This document shows, one piece after another, positions 1 to 8,621 of a stretch of DNA of 52,286 bases. The stretch lies in assembly GCA_004173515.1 (NCBI GenBank), contig SECN01000017.1, positions 1-52,286 of the forward strand, read 5' to 3'. The number at the start of each line of letters is the position of its first letter. The stretch's first letter is position 1. The stretch comes from Myxococcaceae bacterium. GTDB taxonomy: Bacteria > Myxococcota > Myxococcia > Myxococcales > Myxococcaceae. The position numbers and the translations under genes are program-made. Below the pieces are notes generated by a model. It saw only the letters and a list, made by a program, of their open reading frames with translations, did not search any database and was not told the DNA's origin.

Positions 1-50
1 GGGGACGCGCGGAGGCGAGCGCGAAGGGCAGCTCCCGGGGCGCCTGGGTG

Positions 51-203
51 TCACGCCGCGGCCGTGGTGCTCGCCTGCACCTGGTCCTCCAGCCCCGCCT
101 GACACTCCGCGCAGTCGGCCAGGTGGAGGCTGAAGGCCTGGGACTCCTCGGGGGTCAGCTCACCGTCCACGAAGGCGGCGAGCTGTTCGCACGTCGGATT
201 CAC
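51..203 (-). CDS. Small zinc-finger (zf-HC2-like) anti-sigma factor
   Basis: A 50-residue protein starting at a GTG that overlaps the stop of the upstream sigma gene in a GTGA arrangement, so the two are probably translationally coupled. It has the start of an anti-sigma zinc-binding domain: CEQLAAFVDGEL followed by HLADCAEC, the His-x3-Cys-x2-Cys pattern of zf-HC2/ZAS proteins. In that family the domain binds the partner ECF sigma factor in the cytoplasm. The protein ends about 12 residues after the last Cys and has no membrane segment, whereas many relatives are longer. Either it is a minimal soluble anti-sigma or its tail is lost; the window starts only 50 bases further on. Confidence 0.7.
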   Translation of the reverse strand: MNPTCEQLAAFVDGELTPEESQAFSLHLADCAECQAGLEDQVQASTTAAA

Positions 204-739
204 GAGGGGACTCCGGCGCTGCCCTGTCGCGCGAGGAGCAGCTCCTTGAGCTTCTTGCGGGCGCGGAACAGGCGGGTGCCCACCGTCATGGACGGGATGC
301 CGAGCCGTCGGCCGATCTCCGCGTAGCTCTGTCGCTCCATGTCCTTCATGCGGACCACCTCGCGCAGCTCCGGGGGAAGCTGTTCCACCGCGCCCCACAC
401 GTCTTCCAACGTGTAGTGCGCCCAGATCTCCGGCGGCGCTTCGGCCTCCGCCAGGGTGTCCCCCATCGCGTCGGTGAACTCCTCGTGGGGGTGGCGCCGG
501 TCATGCCGGCACCAGTCGAGGAAGCGTCGAACGAGGATGGACGCCAGCCACGCCATGGGGGGCGCGGACCGGTCATACGTATGAAACGCGCGGAAGGCCC
601 GCTCGTAGGTTGCGCACCGGGCGATGAGCGCCTGGAATTCCGCGGCATCCTCGCGGGAGGCCGGGGTCCCCTCCTTGACGGTTGCGGAGGACTCCCCGGG
701 CCGGGGGACGGCGCGGGGCGATCGCGGGCGGAACACCAC
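200..739 (-). CDS. ECF-type RNA polymerase sigma factor, region 2 apparently shortened
   Basis: 179 residues from a GTG start at 739, chosen because AGGAA lies 7 bases upstream; the frame is open back to 997. Region 2.3-2.4 is recognisable (AFHTYDRSAPPMAWL, then FLDWCRHDRR) and region 4 is complete: LEDVWGAVEQLPPELREVV, then the helix-turn-helix SYAEIGRRLGIPSMTVGTRL. Family members normally carry about 35-40 residues of region 2.1-2.2 (the core-polymerase-binding helices) before the AFRAF stretch. Here only FQALIARCATYER remains, so part of the core-binding surface looks deleted in frame. The coupled downstream gene encodes a zf-HC2 anti-sigma. Alternative: a divergent sigma that tolerates a short region 2. 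Confidence 0.8.
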   Translation of the reverse strand: MVFRPRSPRAVPRPGESSATVKEGTPASREDAAEFQALIARCATYERAFRAFHTYDRSAPPMAWLASILVRRFLDWCRHDRRHPHEEFTDAMGDTLAEAEAPPEIWAHYTLEDVWGAVEQLPPELREVVRMKDMERQSYAEIGRRLGIPSMTVGTRLFRARKKLKELLLARQGSAGVPS

Positions 740-977
740 GGGGCCGTTCCTAGCAGGCCCCGCCCCGGCCGCGAAGTCCGACGACACCCGCCCGTGCGGT
801 TCCCACCGGCCCGGTTGGCCGCCCGCCGCCTGTTTCAGGAGGGTCAGCAGGGGCGGTTTCCGGGGATGGCCGGCGGGGGCAGGCGCATGAGGCAGCTCCG
901 ACGGGACGAGGGCTCGCGGGGAGCACCACCCTCCCCACCAGGTTACGCCGGAGGCCGCGATTATTCCGCGCCGGGAA

Positions 978-1616
978 TCAGCAGGGGTTTCCTTCAAGGA
1001 GTTCCGCGCCCGCGCGCACGGGGATCTTCGTCCCGTACGACGTCGCGATGCCCGTCACCCGCACCTTGGAGTAGCCCGAATCGCCGGGGATGTAGAAGCG
1101 CGTCCGGCAGTAGCCCGGGATGCCCGGGATGGCCGAGGGGAGCCACGAACCCGAGCCCGTCACCGAGCCCAGGCCGATCCACGCGCCGGTGGTCACCGCC
1201 CAGGCCTCGGCGGTGACGGACTGGTTCTCGCAGGCCGACTTCGTGGTCGGGGCGGAGGTCGGGGCCGCCTCCACGAAGGGCTTGGCGAGCCGGCCGCCGA
1301 TGTTCGTCACATCCACCACGAAGCGGTTGACGCAGGACGACTGGGTATAGGAGGCATCCACCGACACCGCGTGGGTGGAGACGAAGCCCGTCTTGCGGCA
1401 GTTCCAGACGTAGGGAACCGTCGCGCCGTCCGGCTGCGCCAGCACCGTGCTGCTGGTGAGGCAGGGGAGGACGGGCGGCAACACGATCAGCTCCTCGCTG
1501 GCGCTGGCGACCTCGCCCTCCGCGCCTGTCAATGCCGCGTCCTCCTCGAGCGGGCCTCCACAGGCGGTGGCGAGCGAGGCGGCGAACAGGAGGGCGGCGG
1601 AAGAGGTGAAGCGCAT
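978..1616 (-). CDS. Hypothetical secreted lipoprotein
   Basis: 212 residues. The N-terminus is a lipoprotein signal: basic start MRFTSS, hydrophobic core, and a lipobox ending at LATAC with Cys19. An acidic linker rich in E, D, G and A follows, then a predicted beta-rich domain with paired cysteines (PCLTSS, NCRKTG, SSCVN, SACENQ, YCRTR, final NPC) that could form disulfides outside the cytoplasm. No family was recognised. It runs divergently from the DUF1611 gene and lies downstream of no obvious operon partner. Presumed location is the envelope or cell surface; function unknown. Confidence 0.75.
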   Translation of the reverse strand: MRFTSSAALLFAASLATACGGPLEEDAALTGAEGEVASASEELIVLPPVLPCLTSSTVLAQPDGATVPYVWNCRKTGFVSTHAVSVDASYTQSSCVNRFVVDVTNIGGRLAKPFVEAAPTSAPTTKSACENQSVTAEAWAVTTGAWIGLGSVTGSGSWLPSAIPGIPGYCRTRFYIPGDSGYSKVRVTGIATSYGTKIPVRAGAELLEGNPC

Positions 1617-1742
1617 GAGACGACTCCGAAAGGGGCGGGGATGAACAGACCCGTGTGGGGCCCTGCCCTGTTACGTCGGGTGTCGCGCTTATTCCCCGCG
1701 TCATTTCCACGCGCTTTTTGCGCCGTGCTAAGGCGCGGACGC

Positions 1743-2756
1743 GTGGACATCGACAAGCCCTATCTGTTGTTCCTGGGAGACGTGAGGGATCAGCTCGCGG
1801 CCAAGACGGCCCACGGCATCGTGGACTGGCGGCCCGAGTGGTGCGTGGGTCAGTTGCGCCTGCCGGGGTGCGTGGCGGACTGTGGCCTGCCCGACATGGA
1901 CCTCGCCCAGGCGAAGGCCCGGGGCGCGCGCACGCTGGTGGTCGGCGTGGTGAACGCGGGCGGCGTGCTCGCGGACGCCTGGGTCGCCACGCTGGTGCAG
2001 GCACTGGAGGCCGGCATGGACGTGGCCACCGGCCTGCACAAGCGCCTGGGCTCCATCCCCGAGGTGGCGGAGGCGGCGGCGCGACACGGACGCAAGCTGC
2101 ACGACGTGCGTTTCGCCGACCGGGACTTCGCCACCGGCAAGGGCACGAAGCGACAGGGATTGCGCGTGCTGACCGTGGGCACCGACTGCGCGGTGGGCAA
2201 GAAGTACACGGCGCTGGCGCTGGAGAAGGAGCTGCATCGGCGCGGGTGGAAGGCCGACTTCCGGGCCACGGGGCAGACGGGCATCCTCATCTCCGGGCGC
2301 GGCGTGGCGCTGGACGCGGTGGTGTCCGACTTCGTCGCGGGCGCGGCGGAGTGGCTCACGCCGGAGAACGACGCGGACCACTGGGACGTGGTGGAGGGCC
2401 AGGGGTCGCTGTTCCACCCGTCCTTCGCGGGCGTCACGCTGGGCCTGCTGCACGGCGCGCAGCCGGACGCCTTCATCGTCTGCCATGAGCCCACGCGCAC
2501 CACGATGCGGGGCGTGAAGCACGCGCTGCCGTCGATTCAAGACGTCATCGACCGCACGGTGCTGGAGGGCCGGCTGACGAACCCCGCCATCCAGTGCACC
2601 GGCATCGCCCTCAACACCGAACACCTGGCGGAGGCCGAAGCCCTGGCGCTGCTGGAGGCCACCGGGCGCGCGCATGGCCTGCCCTGCGTGGACCCCCTGC
2701 GCACGGGGGCAGGCCCCCTGGCCGACGCGCTGGCGAGCCGCTTCCCACGCGCATGA
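1743..2756 (+). CDS. dgcN: DUF1611 family protein, DgcN-like (D-glutamate N-acetyltransferase family)
   Basis: 337 residues from GTG at 1743, with AAGG 9 bases upstream. The C-terminal half has the family's P-loop-like motif [17 protein letters not shown], then [34 protein letters not shown] and HEPTR, the order typical of DUF1611. Characterised relatives (DgcN) act with the racemase DgcA in D-glutamate breakdown by acetylating D-glutamate. No dgcA-like epimerase is next to it here: upstream is a divergent lipoprotein and downstream is yebC on the same strand, 50 bases away. The family call is secure. The exact substrate is inferred, and the symbol is tentative. Confidence 0.78.
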   Translation: MDIDKPYLLFLGDVRDQLAAKTAHGIVDWRPEWCVGQLRLPGCVADCGLPDMDLAQAKARGARTLVVGVVNAGGVLADAWVATLVQALEAGMDVATGLHKRLGSIPEVAEAAARHGRKLHDVRFADRDFATGKGTKRQGLRVLTVGTDCAVGKKYTALALEKELHRRGWKADFRATGQTGILISGRGVALDAVVSDFVAGAAEWLTPENDADHWDVVEGQGSLFHPSFAGVTLGLLHGAQPDAFIVCHEPTRTTMRGVKHALPSIQDVIDRTVLEGRLTNPAIQCTGIALNTEHLAEAEALALLEATGRAHGLPCVDPLRTGAGPLADALASRFPRA

Positions 2757-2806
2757 CGTGCGAAACCCGTCCCACCGGGGCGGGCCGCGATATAACCGGA
2801 GCCACC

Positions 2807-3301
2807 ATGGGACGCATTTTCGAGACACGCAAGGCGACGATGTTCGCCCGCTGGAACAAGATGGCGAAGATCTTCACGCGCATCACGAAGGACATCGTGA
2901 TCGCGGTGAAGGCCGGCGGGGCGGATCCGACCTCCAACTCCGCGCTGCGCCGGGCCATCCAGAATGCCCGCGCGGCGAACATGCCGAAGAACAACGTGGA
3001 GAGCGCGATCAAGCGCGCCAGCGGCCAGGATCAGGCCGACTACCAGATCGTCCTCTACGAGACGACGGGTGAGAAGGGGGAGAAGCAGATCCTCCTGCGC
3101 TGCGAGTTCGCGGACTTCGGCAAGCTCCAGGCGGCCATCGAGGCCAAGGGCATCACGCCCCTGTCCGCCGAGTCCGAGTACATCCCCCTGCCCGGCACCC
3201 TCAAGGAGCTGCCCGAGGAGCAGGCCCAGGAGGTCCTCAAGCTGGTGGACATGCTGGAGCAGGACGAAGACGTGCAGCACGTGTTCCACAACCTGGCCTG
3301 A
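2807..3301 (+). CDS. yebC: YebC/PmpR family protein with internal in-frame deletion
   Basis: 164 residues. YebC/PmpR proteins are usually about 240 residues; they act as transcriptional regulators or, in recent work, help ribosomes through proline stretches. The N-terminal domain is normal ([34 protein letters not shown]). The C-terminal part is also normal ([50 protein letters not shown]). Between VLYE (about residue 86) and TTGEKGEKQ the conserved core (normally EGYGPxGVAxxVE...NRNRT through GSVAFMF) is absent, a loss of roughly 70-75 residues that keeps frame. The fold should be disrupted, so this may be a non-functional allele or an assembly artefact. Confidence 0.88.
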   Translation: MGRIFETRKATMFARWNKMAKIFTRITKDIVIAVKAGGADPTSNSALRRAIQNARAANMPKNNVESAIKRASGQDQADYQIVLYETTGEKGEKQILLRCEFADFGKLQAAIEAKGITPLSAESEYIPLPGTLKELPEEQAQEVLKLVDMLEQDEDVQHVFHNLA

Positions 3302-3315
3302 CGCTGGCGCGACGA

Positions 3316-3341
3316 CCGGCCCTCCGTGCGATGGGGGCCGG
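3316..3341. terminator. Hairpin between yebC and the convergent lipoprotein gene
   Basis: Inverted repeat CCGGCCC (3316-3322) and GGGCCGG (3335-3341) with a 12-base loop, placed 14 bases past the yebC stop and just beyond the stop of the opposite-strand gene. No T-run follows. The position fits a shared terminator; strength unknown. Confidence 0.4.
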
Positions 3342-3346
3342 GCCCG

Positions 3347-3967
3347 TCACTGCGGGACGCAGGGCTTGGAGTGGGTGTCCCTGCCGCTGCGGTTGCAGGC
3401 CAGGAACTCCGTCAGGGCCCACTCCGGGAGGTTGTCGGTCCAGTAGGCCTCCCCGGGGGCGATGGGCTGGTAGAGATTGGCCTGGTCCGGGCGCAGCGCG
3501 GGTTCACGGGCCAGCACCACGTGCTCGCCCGGGTCACTGCGGTAGAGCAGGTTGAACTGGGCGTGTTCGTCCTGCCCTGCCTGGTTGGACGACTGAACGT
3601 CGATGACGAAATCCCCGTCATAGGAAGTAGACCCGCCCGGGGCCACCGTCGCGCCCGGCGGGGCCTGGAACACCGTCATGGGTGTCGCGCCATTGGGATA
3701 GGCGACCGGGCCGGGCGAGTATTCGCCGTCCGCCGAGACATACACCTTGTCGAGCTTGAAGTAGAAAGGGATTGCCTTGGTGTCTTTGTTATCGATGCGG
3801 GTGATTTGACAGAGGATGTACTTGCCACGGGCGTTGTACTGGTTGACGCCCTCGTGCATCACCCGGACATTGTGGATCTGCCGGTAGTGGATGGTGACCA
3901 CGCTGGTGCAACCCGAGCCCAGCAACAAGAGCGCGAAGGTCGATATCATCCGTGGAAGCGTTTTCAT
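3347..3967 (-). CDS. Hypothetical lipoprotein
   Basis: 206 residues with a clear lipoprotein signal: MKTLPRM, hydrophobic stretch, lipobox LLGSGC with Cys20. The mature part is beta-rich (YILCQITRIDNKDT, FYFKLDKVYV, YDGDFVIDVQSS) and ends with CNRSGRDTHSKPCVPQ. There is no recognised domain. The spacing of aromatic and charged strands resembles Ig-like or DUF4352-like lipoproteins, but I would not assign one. It runs convergent with yebC and is separated from the divergent DUF2339 gene by about 107 bases, so both promoters would lie there. Function unknown; probably membrane-anchored. Confidence 0.7.
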   Translation of the reverse strand: MKTLPRMISTFALLLLGSGCTSVVTIHYRQIHNVRVMHEGVNQYNARGKYILCQITRIDNKDTKAIPFYFKLDKVYVSADGEYSPGPVAYPNGATPMTVFQAPPGATVAPGGSTSYDGDFVIDVQSSNQAGQDEHAQFNLLYRSDPGEHVVLAREPALRPDQANLYQPIAPGEAYWTDNLPEWALTEFLACNRSGRDTHSKPCVPQ

Positions 3968-4074
3968 TTCCGGCGAGCATAGGAGATGGAATCCATGCTT
4001 CCATCACACCCCGGTGCGTGACGCTCTTGACGAGTGAACACACGCAAGTCCCTGCCGGGACGCGAGGGAAGTCC

Positions 4075-5558
4075 ATGTCGGCCGAAGGTGAAGGGCAGGA
4101 CCTGCGGGAGACGGTGAAGCGACTGGAGGCCACGGTCGCGGCGTTGGAGACGCGGCTCGCGAGGCTGGAAGCGCCCGGCGCTCCCCTCCCCGCCTCCGAA
4201 CCGCCCGCCGTCGCGCCCCCGGTGGCCGCGCCCGCGCGGCGGGACCTGGAAGCGCACGTTGGCACCTACTGGCTGAGCCGGCTGGGCATCGTGGCGCTCA
4301 TCATCGGCATCGCGTACCTCATCACCTACCGCTTCGGGGAGCTGGGGATGCTGGCGCGCGTGGGCGCGGGCTACCTGTTGAGCGCGGGGCTGGGCGCGTT
4401 CGGGCTGTGGCTGTCGCGGCGCAATGAATTGTTCGGCCGCATCGTCTTCGGCGGCGGGCTGGCGCTCGCGTACTTCGTCACCTACGCGCTGCACTTCATT
4501 CCCTCCGTGCGGGTCATCGACAGCCAGGCGCTGGCGCTGGTGCTGCTCGCGGGGTTCGTGGTGGCCATCGTCACCATCGCGCACCGGATGCAGTCGGAGA
4601 CGGTGGCGGGCATCGCGCTGTTCCTGGGGCTGCACACCGGGATGCTCAGCGACATCACCGCGTTCACGCTGCTGTCCACCACGCTGCTCGCGGCGGGCGC
4701 GCTGTTCTTCCTCGTGCGCAACCGCTGGGTCATCGTGCCGCTGTCCAGCCTCGTGGCCGTCTACAGCACGCACGTCGTCTGGGCGGTGTGCTCAACTGGG
4801 TGGGCCTGACGTCGCTGGGCGCCTACGAGGTGGCCCAGGAGCCGGAGTCGAACCTCTTCGGCTTCCTGCTCATCGTCGCCGCGGCCCATGGCGCGGGGGC
4901 GGTGGTGGCCCGGCTCCAGCGCGCGCCCGTGGGGCTGATGCACGCATACCTGGCGCTGGCGGCGGTGACGCTCGCGCTGGCGATGCCCGCCCGCTACGAG
5001 GACGTGGCGCTGGTGGCGGCCTGGACGGTGACGGGGCTCATCGCGGGGCTGGCCGCGCGCGGGGTGGAGTCCCCGGTGCTGCGCGGCGTGGGCGTGCTCA
5101 TCCTCTTCGTGGCGCTGGCGGCCTGCGAGTCGGAGACGCCGGGACGGCTGACGCTGCTCGCCGGGCTGGTGGTGGCGTTCGTGTTGGTGGAGCGCGGTGG
5201 GACGGTGCCCGTCGCCGGGCTGCCCGCCCCCGAAGCGTGGACGCTGTTCACGGCGGTCTGCGCGGTGGGCGCGGGCCTGTCCCTGGTGGCGCTGGTGGGC
5301 GCGCGGATGCCCTCCGGGCTCGTCACGCTGGGCTGGGTCATCGCCGCCTTCCTGCTCTTCGGCCTGGGCTTCGCCGTGCGCGAGCGGTGGTACCGGCTGG
5401 CCGCACTGGCTGTGATGGGGCTCGCGCTGGGGCGGCTGGTGTTGGTGGACGTCGCTCGGCTGCCCCCGGATCAACGCGTGCTGACCTTCATCCTGCTGGG
5501 GGTGATGCTGCTGGTGGTCTCATACACCTACACGCGGCTGAGGGACCGGCGCGGCTGA
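4075..5558 (+). pseudogene. DUF2339 multi-pass membrane protein, broken by a frameshift/deletion near 4790
   Basis: Two reading frames together make one DUF2339-type membrane protein. The first runs 4075-4809 (244 residues): a coiled-coil start (LRETVKRLEATVAALETRLARLE), a Pro/Ala linker, the typical YWLSRLGIVALIIGIAYL entry helix and then many hydrophobic helices. It stops at TGA 4807-4809 right after VVWAVCSTGWA. The second runs from about 4788 to 5558 in another frame (VLNWVGLTSLGAYEVAQ onward) with about nine more membrane helices. Their sum, about 490 residues, is short for this family (often 600-900), so a deletion that is not a multiple of three is more likely than a one-base error. 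The role of the family is unknown. Confidence 0.75.
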
Positions 5559-5717
5559 GGCCGCGTCTCCCCCGGACGCACCGCGTTCCCGAAGCACGCA
5601 GGTCCTGGGTGTATCAGCGCCCACCCGGGGTGGGCTTGCCGGCGGCACGACACCTGGCCTCGAATGGCATGGGCGTTGCTCAATCGCACGCATCCTCCTG
5701 CCACCCCGAGTGCCTCC

Positions 5718-7325
5718 ATGTCCCCTGAATCCACACCCTCGCCCTCCGGCTCTCCGGGGCCGCTCGGGCCGCTCGCGCTGTCCTTGTCCGGCGGCGGGTA
5801 TCGCGCGGCGACGTTCCACCTGGGAAGCCTGCGCTTCCTGGACACCGTGGGCCTGCTGCGCGACGTCGTGGGCCTGTCCACCGTGTCCGGCGGAACGCTC
5901 GTCGGACTGGCGTGGGTGATGGGCCAGTTGGAGGGCAAGGCCTTCCCGGAGTTCTATGAAGGCTATTCCGCGTACCTGAAGCGGACGAATGTGATTGGCG
6001 ATGCGCTGGTCGGACTGACGTCGCACCGGGAGCACGGCAGCCACGAGTGGGCCAGCCTCATCCGTGCCGCCGCGAATGTGTATGCCCGGCCCGACTTCCT
6101 GGGCGACCACGACTTCGGCGAGGTCCTGGACGCGAAGGGACTCCAGCTCCAGGAAGCCATCTTCAACACCACCGAGTTCCACCAGGGATTGGACTTCCGT
6201 TTCCGTCGAAGCAACAGGCCGGCCACGCTTCTCGGCAACGCCCACGCTCCCCTTCCCCGCTCCGTGGCCCGGCATGTGCGGCTGGCGGATGTGGCGGCCG
6301 CGTCGTCCTGCTTCCCGGGAGGCTTCGAGCCACTGGTCTTCCCGCATCAGTTCCGCTGGCCCCAGGAGTTCCCGCTCAGCGCCGCGCTCGCGGAGCTGGG
6401 GCCGGGCTTCCAGCACGGACTGCCGCTGATGGATGGCGGCGTCTATGACAACCAGGGCATCGACGCGCTGCTGCTGGCGTTCCAGGGGTCGCCCAACCCG
6501 CCGACGTTGATCATCTCGGACGTGAGCACGAAGGTGAAGGAGATGTACAACGTCCCCGAGAACCCGACGGAGCGGGGCTGGTTCACCCTGGAAGCCATCC
6601 GCGGCATGACCTGGGGGTTGTTCTTCCTGACCCTGACGTCCGCGGCCCTGCTCGCGTGGAGCGCCTTCGAGACCGTGCGCTCGGGCACCTGGGGGCTCCA
6701 GGACGTGTTCCTGCATGGGATTCCCGGCCTGTTGTGCACGGCGGTGGTGACCGCGCTCATCTGGACCCACCGCCGTCTGGGTGACGCCTCCGGGATGCTC
6801 CAGCAGCAACTGGACCTGAAGCTCTGGCCCTCCATCCGGAAGCTGACGGTGCCGGAGCTCACCCAGATGCTGGTGCTCCGCGCCACGTCGGTGCTGACCC
6901 TGACGACCAAGGTCTTCATGAAGCGGGTGCGGGGACTGGTCTACGGCCAGCTCTACACCGACCCCCGCTTCAAGGACCGGCGCATGTCGAACCTCATCGA
7001 CACGCTCACGGTGGCGCAACGCCCCCTGTTCGTCCGCCACCCGTGGCTGCGGCCAAATCCCCAGTTGGTGGCCCTGGCCACGAGCGCCTGCCAGATGCCC
7101 ACCACGCTGTGGTTCACGGAGGAGGCCCAGTTCACCACGCTGGAGACGGCGGGCGAGGCCACCCTCTGCTTCGTGCTCCTGCGCCACATCATCGAACACC
7201 GCGCGGGGCAGTACGAAACCGAGGGCCTGCCCCTGTACGACCTCTTCCTGCGCCTGCGCAAGGAGTGGGACGGGTTCAACCAGGCCAGCGTGCCCCAGCA
7301 AGCGCAGCGGTCCGTCGCGGCCTGA
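5718..7325 (+). CDS. Patatin-like phospholipase with two internal membrane segments
   Basis: 535 residues, using the ATG at 5718 (GTG/ATG alternatives lie further upstream). The patatin signature is near the N-terminus: oxyanion-hole GGGYR (25-29), nucleophile motif STVSGGT with Ser57, and the catalytic Asp in LMDGGVYDNQG (Asp239). Patatins are Ser-Asp dyad lipid acyl hydrolases acting on phospholipids. After the catalytic domain come two hydrophobic segments (about residues 295-320 and 335-355) and a soluble helical tail with no assigned domain, so the enzyme is probably tethered to the inner membrane. Such membrane-anchored patatins occur in myxobacteria. The partner substrate is unknown. 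Confidence 0.85.
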   Translation: MSPESTPSPSGSPGPLGPLALSLSGGGYRAATFHLGSLRFLDTVGLLRDVVGLSTVSGGTLVGLAWVMGQLEGKAFPEFYEGYSAYLKRTNVIGDALVGLTSHREHGSHEWASLIRAAANVYARPDFLGDHDFGEVLDAKGLQLQEAIFNTTEFHQGLDFRFRRSNRPATLLGNAHAPLPRSVARHVRLADVAAASSCFPGGFEPLVFPHQFRWPQEFPLSAALAELGPGFQHGLPLMDGGVYDNQGIDALLLAFQGSPNPPTLIISDVSTKVKEMYNVPENPTERGWFTLEAIRGMTWGLFFLTLTSAALLAWSAFETVRSGTWGLQDVFLHGIPGLLCTAVVTALIWTHRRLGDASGMLQQQLDLKLWPSIRKLTVPELTQMLVLRATSVLTLTTKVFMKRVRGLVYGQLYTDPRFKDRRMSNLIDTLTVAQRPLFVRHPWLRPNPQLVALATSACQMPTTLWFTEEAQFTTLETAGEATLCFVLLRHIIEHRAGQYETEGLPLYDLFLRLRKEWDGFNQASVPQQAQRSVAA

Positions 7326-7416
7326 GGCTCACCCCACGGGGTCGGGCGGATGCCGGAGGACATCGGACAACGTTCCGGGTAGGGTGGGCACCACACAACC
7401 CACCCCGGAGGCCCCG

Positions 7417-7818
7417 ATGGCATCCCCCACTGCTCCGCACGACCCCTTCGAGCGCATCTACCTCGTCTGTGAACAGGTACCGTCCGGGCAGGTGGCCACC
7501 TACGGTGACATCGCCGCCATCGTCGGACAGGGCTGCGATGCGCGCACGGTGGGCCACGCGATGGCCGCCCTGGGTTCACGAGCGTCGAGCGTGCCCTGGC
7601 AGCGGATCATCAACCGCACGGGCGGTATCAGCACGTCCGGTGCCCGCCAGCGCGAGCTGCTGGAGGCCGAAGGGGTCGCCTTCGATGAGAAGGGCCACGT
7701 GCGCAGGGACGCGCACCACTGGAAGGGCCCGAGCGAGGACTGGGCACGTGCCCACGGCGTCACCGTGCTGCCGTCCCGGGACGCCTCGCCGCCGTCGCCC
7801 CAGCTCACGCTCTTCTAG
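7417..7818 (+). CDS. Alkyltransferase-like protein (ATL), MGMT family with Trp in place of catalytic Cys
   Basis: 133 residues from ATG 7417, with GGAGG 7 bases upstream. The fold is that of the O6-alkylguanine-DNA alkyltransferase DNA-binding domain: QVPSGQVATYGDIAAIVG, then RTVGHAMAALGS (Arg finger region), then VPWQRIINRTGGIS. Active alkyltransferases have PCHR; here it is PWQR, with Trp61 replacing the methyl-accepting Cys. That is the hallmark of ATL proteins, which bind O6-alkylguanine and recruit nucleotide excision repair instead of repairing directly. A C-terminal extension of about 30 residues ends in SPQLTLF. Probably monocistronic. Confidence 0.9.
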   Translation: MASPTAPHDPFERIYLVCEQVPSGQVATYGDIAAIVGQGCDARTVGHAMAALGSRASSVPWQRIINRTGGISTSGARQRELLEAEGVAFDEKGHVRRDAHHWKGPSEDWARAHGVTVLPSRDASPPSPQLTLF

Positions 7819-7936
7819 GGTCCACCGAGCGTCCGAGCCTCCGGGCAATCGCATCCAGCGCTCGGCGGCCTGCCTGCTTTTCTGCGGGGAATAAAGGCGT
7901 CACCGTCGTGTCCTCGCTCATTGCTTGGACCTCCGA

Positions 7937-8491
7937 ATGTCGTCCCCCCTGCTGCGTTGGGGCCTCGTGCTCCTGGTGTGTCTCCTGGCGCCCGTCGGGT
8001 TCGCCCAGGGCGTGAAGAAGGTCCCGAAGGCGAAGGCCCAGGCGCCGCGCATGGTGCGAATCCACGGCGGGCACCGGCTGCACCGCGACGCGGCCGCGGC
8101 CTTCGAGCGCATGACCGCGGCGGCCCGTGAGTCCGGGCAGTCGCTGCTGGTGACGAGCGCGTGGCGTTCGTACCAGCAGCAGCGCTACCTGTGGCGCCTG
8201 TACCGCAAGGGCAAGGGCGCGAAGGCCGCACGACCGGGCCGCTCCAATCACCAGCGGGGGCTGGCGGTGGATCTGGTCGTGGGCGGCGAGCTGGAGTCAC
8301 CGACGTATGAATGGCTGGCGGGAAACGCGTGCCGCTTCGGCTTCCGCCGCACGGTGGCGTCCGAGCCGTGGCACTGGGAGTACCGGCCGCGCAGCACGCC
8401 CGCGCCCCGGGACGGCGAGGACTGCCTGGGCCGCCCCCTGGACGTGGAGCCCGAGCCCACGCCGACGGTGGTCCGCACGGACGCGAGCTGA
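7937..8491 (+). CDS. VanY/M15-type D-alanyl-D-alanine carboxypeptidase, secreted
   Basis: 184 residues. ATG 7937 is chosen; an in-frame TTG at 7925 is an alternative. A signal peptide (SPLLRWGLVLLVCLLAPVGFAQG) precedes a peptidase M15B domain. The zinc ligands and catalytic residues are visible: SAWRSYQQQ, then SNHQRGLAVDL (His105, Asp112), then EPWHWEY (Glu143, His146). Enzymes of this family trim the terminal D-Ala from peptidoglycan stem peptides in the periplasm. It could serve wall remodelling or digestion of prey wall. A strong convergent terminator follows. Confidence 0.88.
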   Translation: MSSPLLRWGLVLLVCLLAPVGFAQGVKKVPKAKAQAPRMVRIHGGHRLHRDAAAAFERMTAAARESGQSLLVTSAWRSYQQQRYLWRLYRKGKGAKAARPGRSNHQRGLAVDLVVGGELESPTYEWLAGNACRFGFRRTVASEPWHWEYRPRSTPAPRDGEDCLGRPLDVEPEPTPTVVRTDAS

Positions 8492-8556
8492 CGCGGAGTT
8501 CCATGGTGGATCGTCCCTGACAGCTCCACCGCGCCGCTCCACCCGCCCTGGCCCCT

Positions 8557-8607
8557 GAAGACAAACAGACGGCCCTGGAGCACGTCGCCCCAGGGCCACC
8601 TGTCTTC
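8557..8607. terminator. Bidirectional hairpin terminator
   Basis: A two-part stem: outer GAAGACA (8557-8563) pairs with TGTCTTC (8601-8607), and inner GGCCCTGG (8571-8578) pairs with CCAGGGCC (8590-8597). It lies between the convergent M15 peptidase and CxxCH lipoprotein genes and should serve both. Confidence 0.7.
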
Positions 8608-8621
8608 ACGTCTTCACTGCG

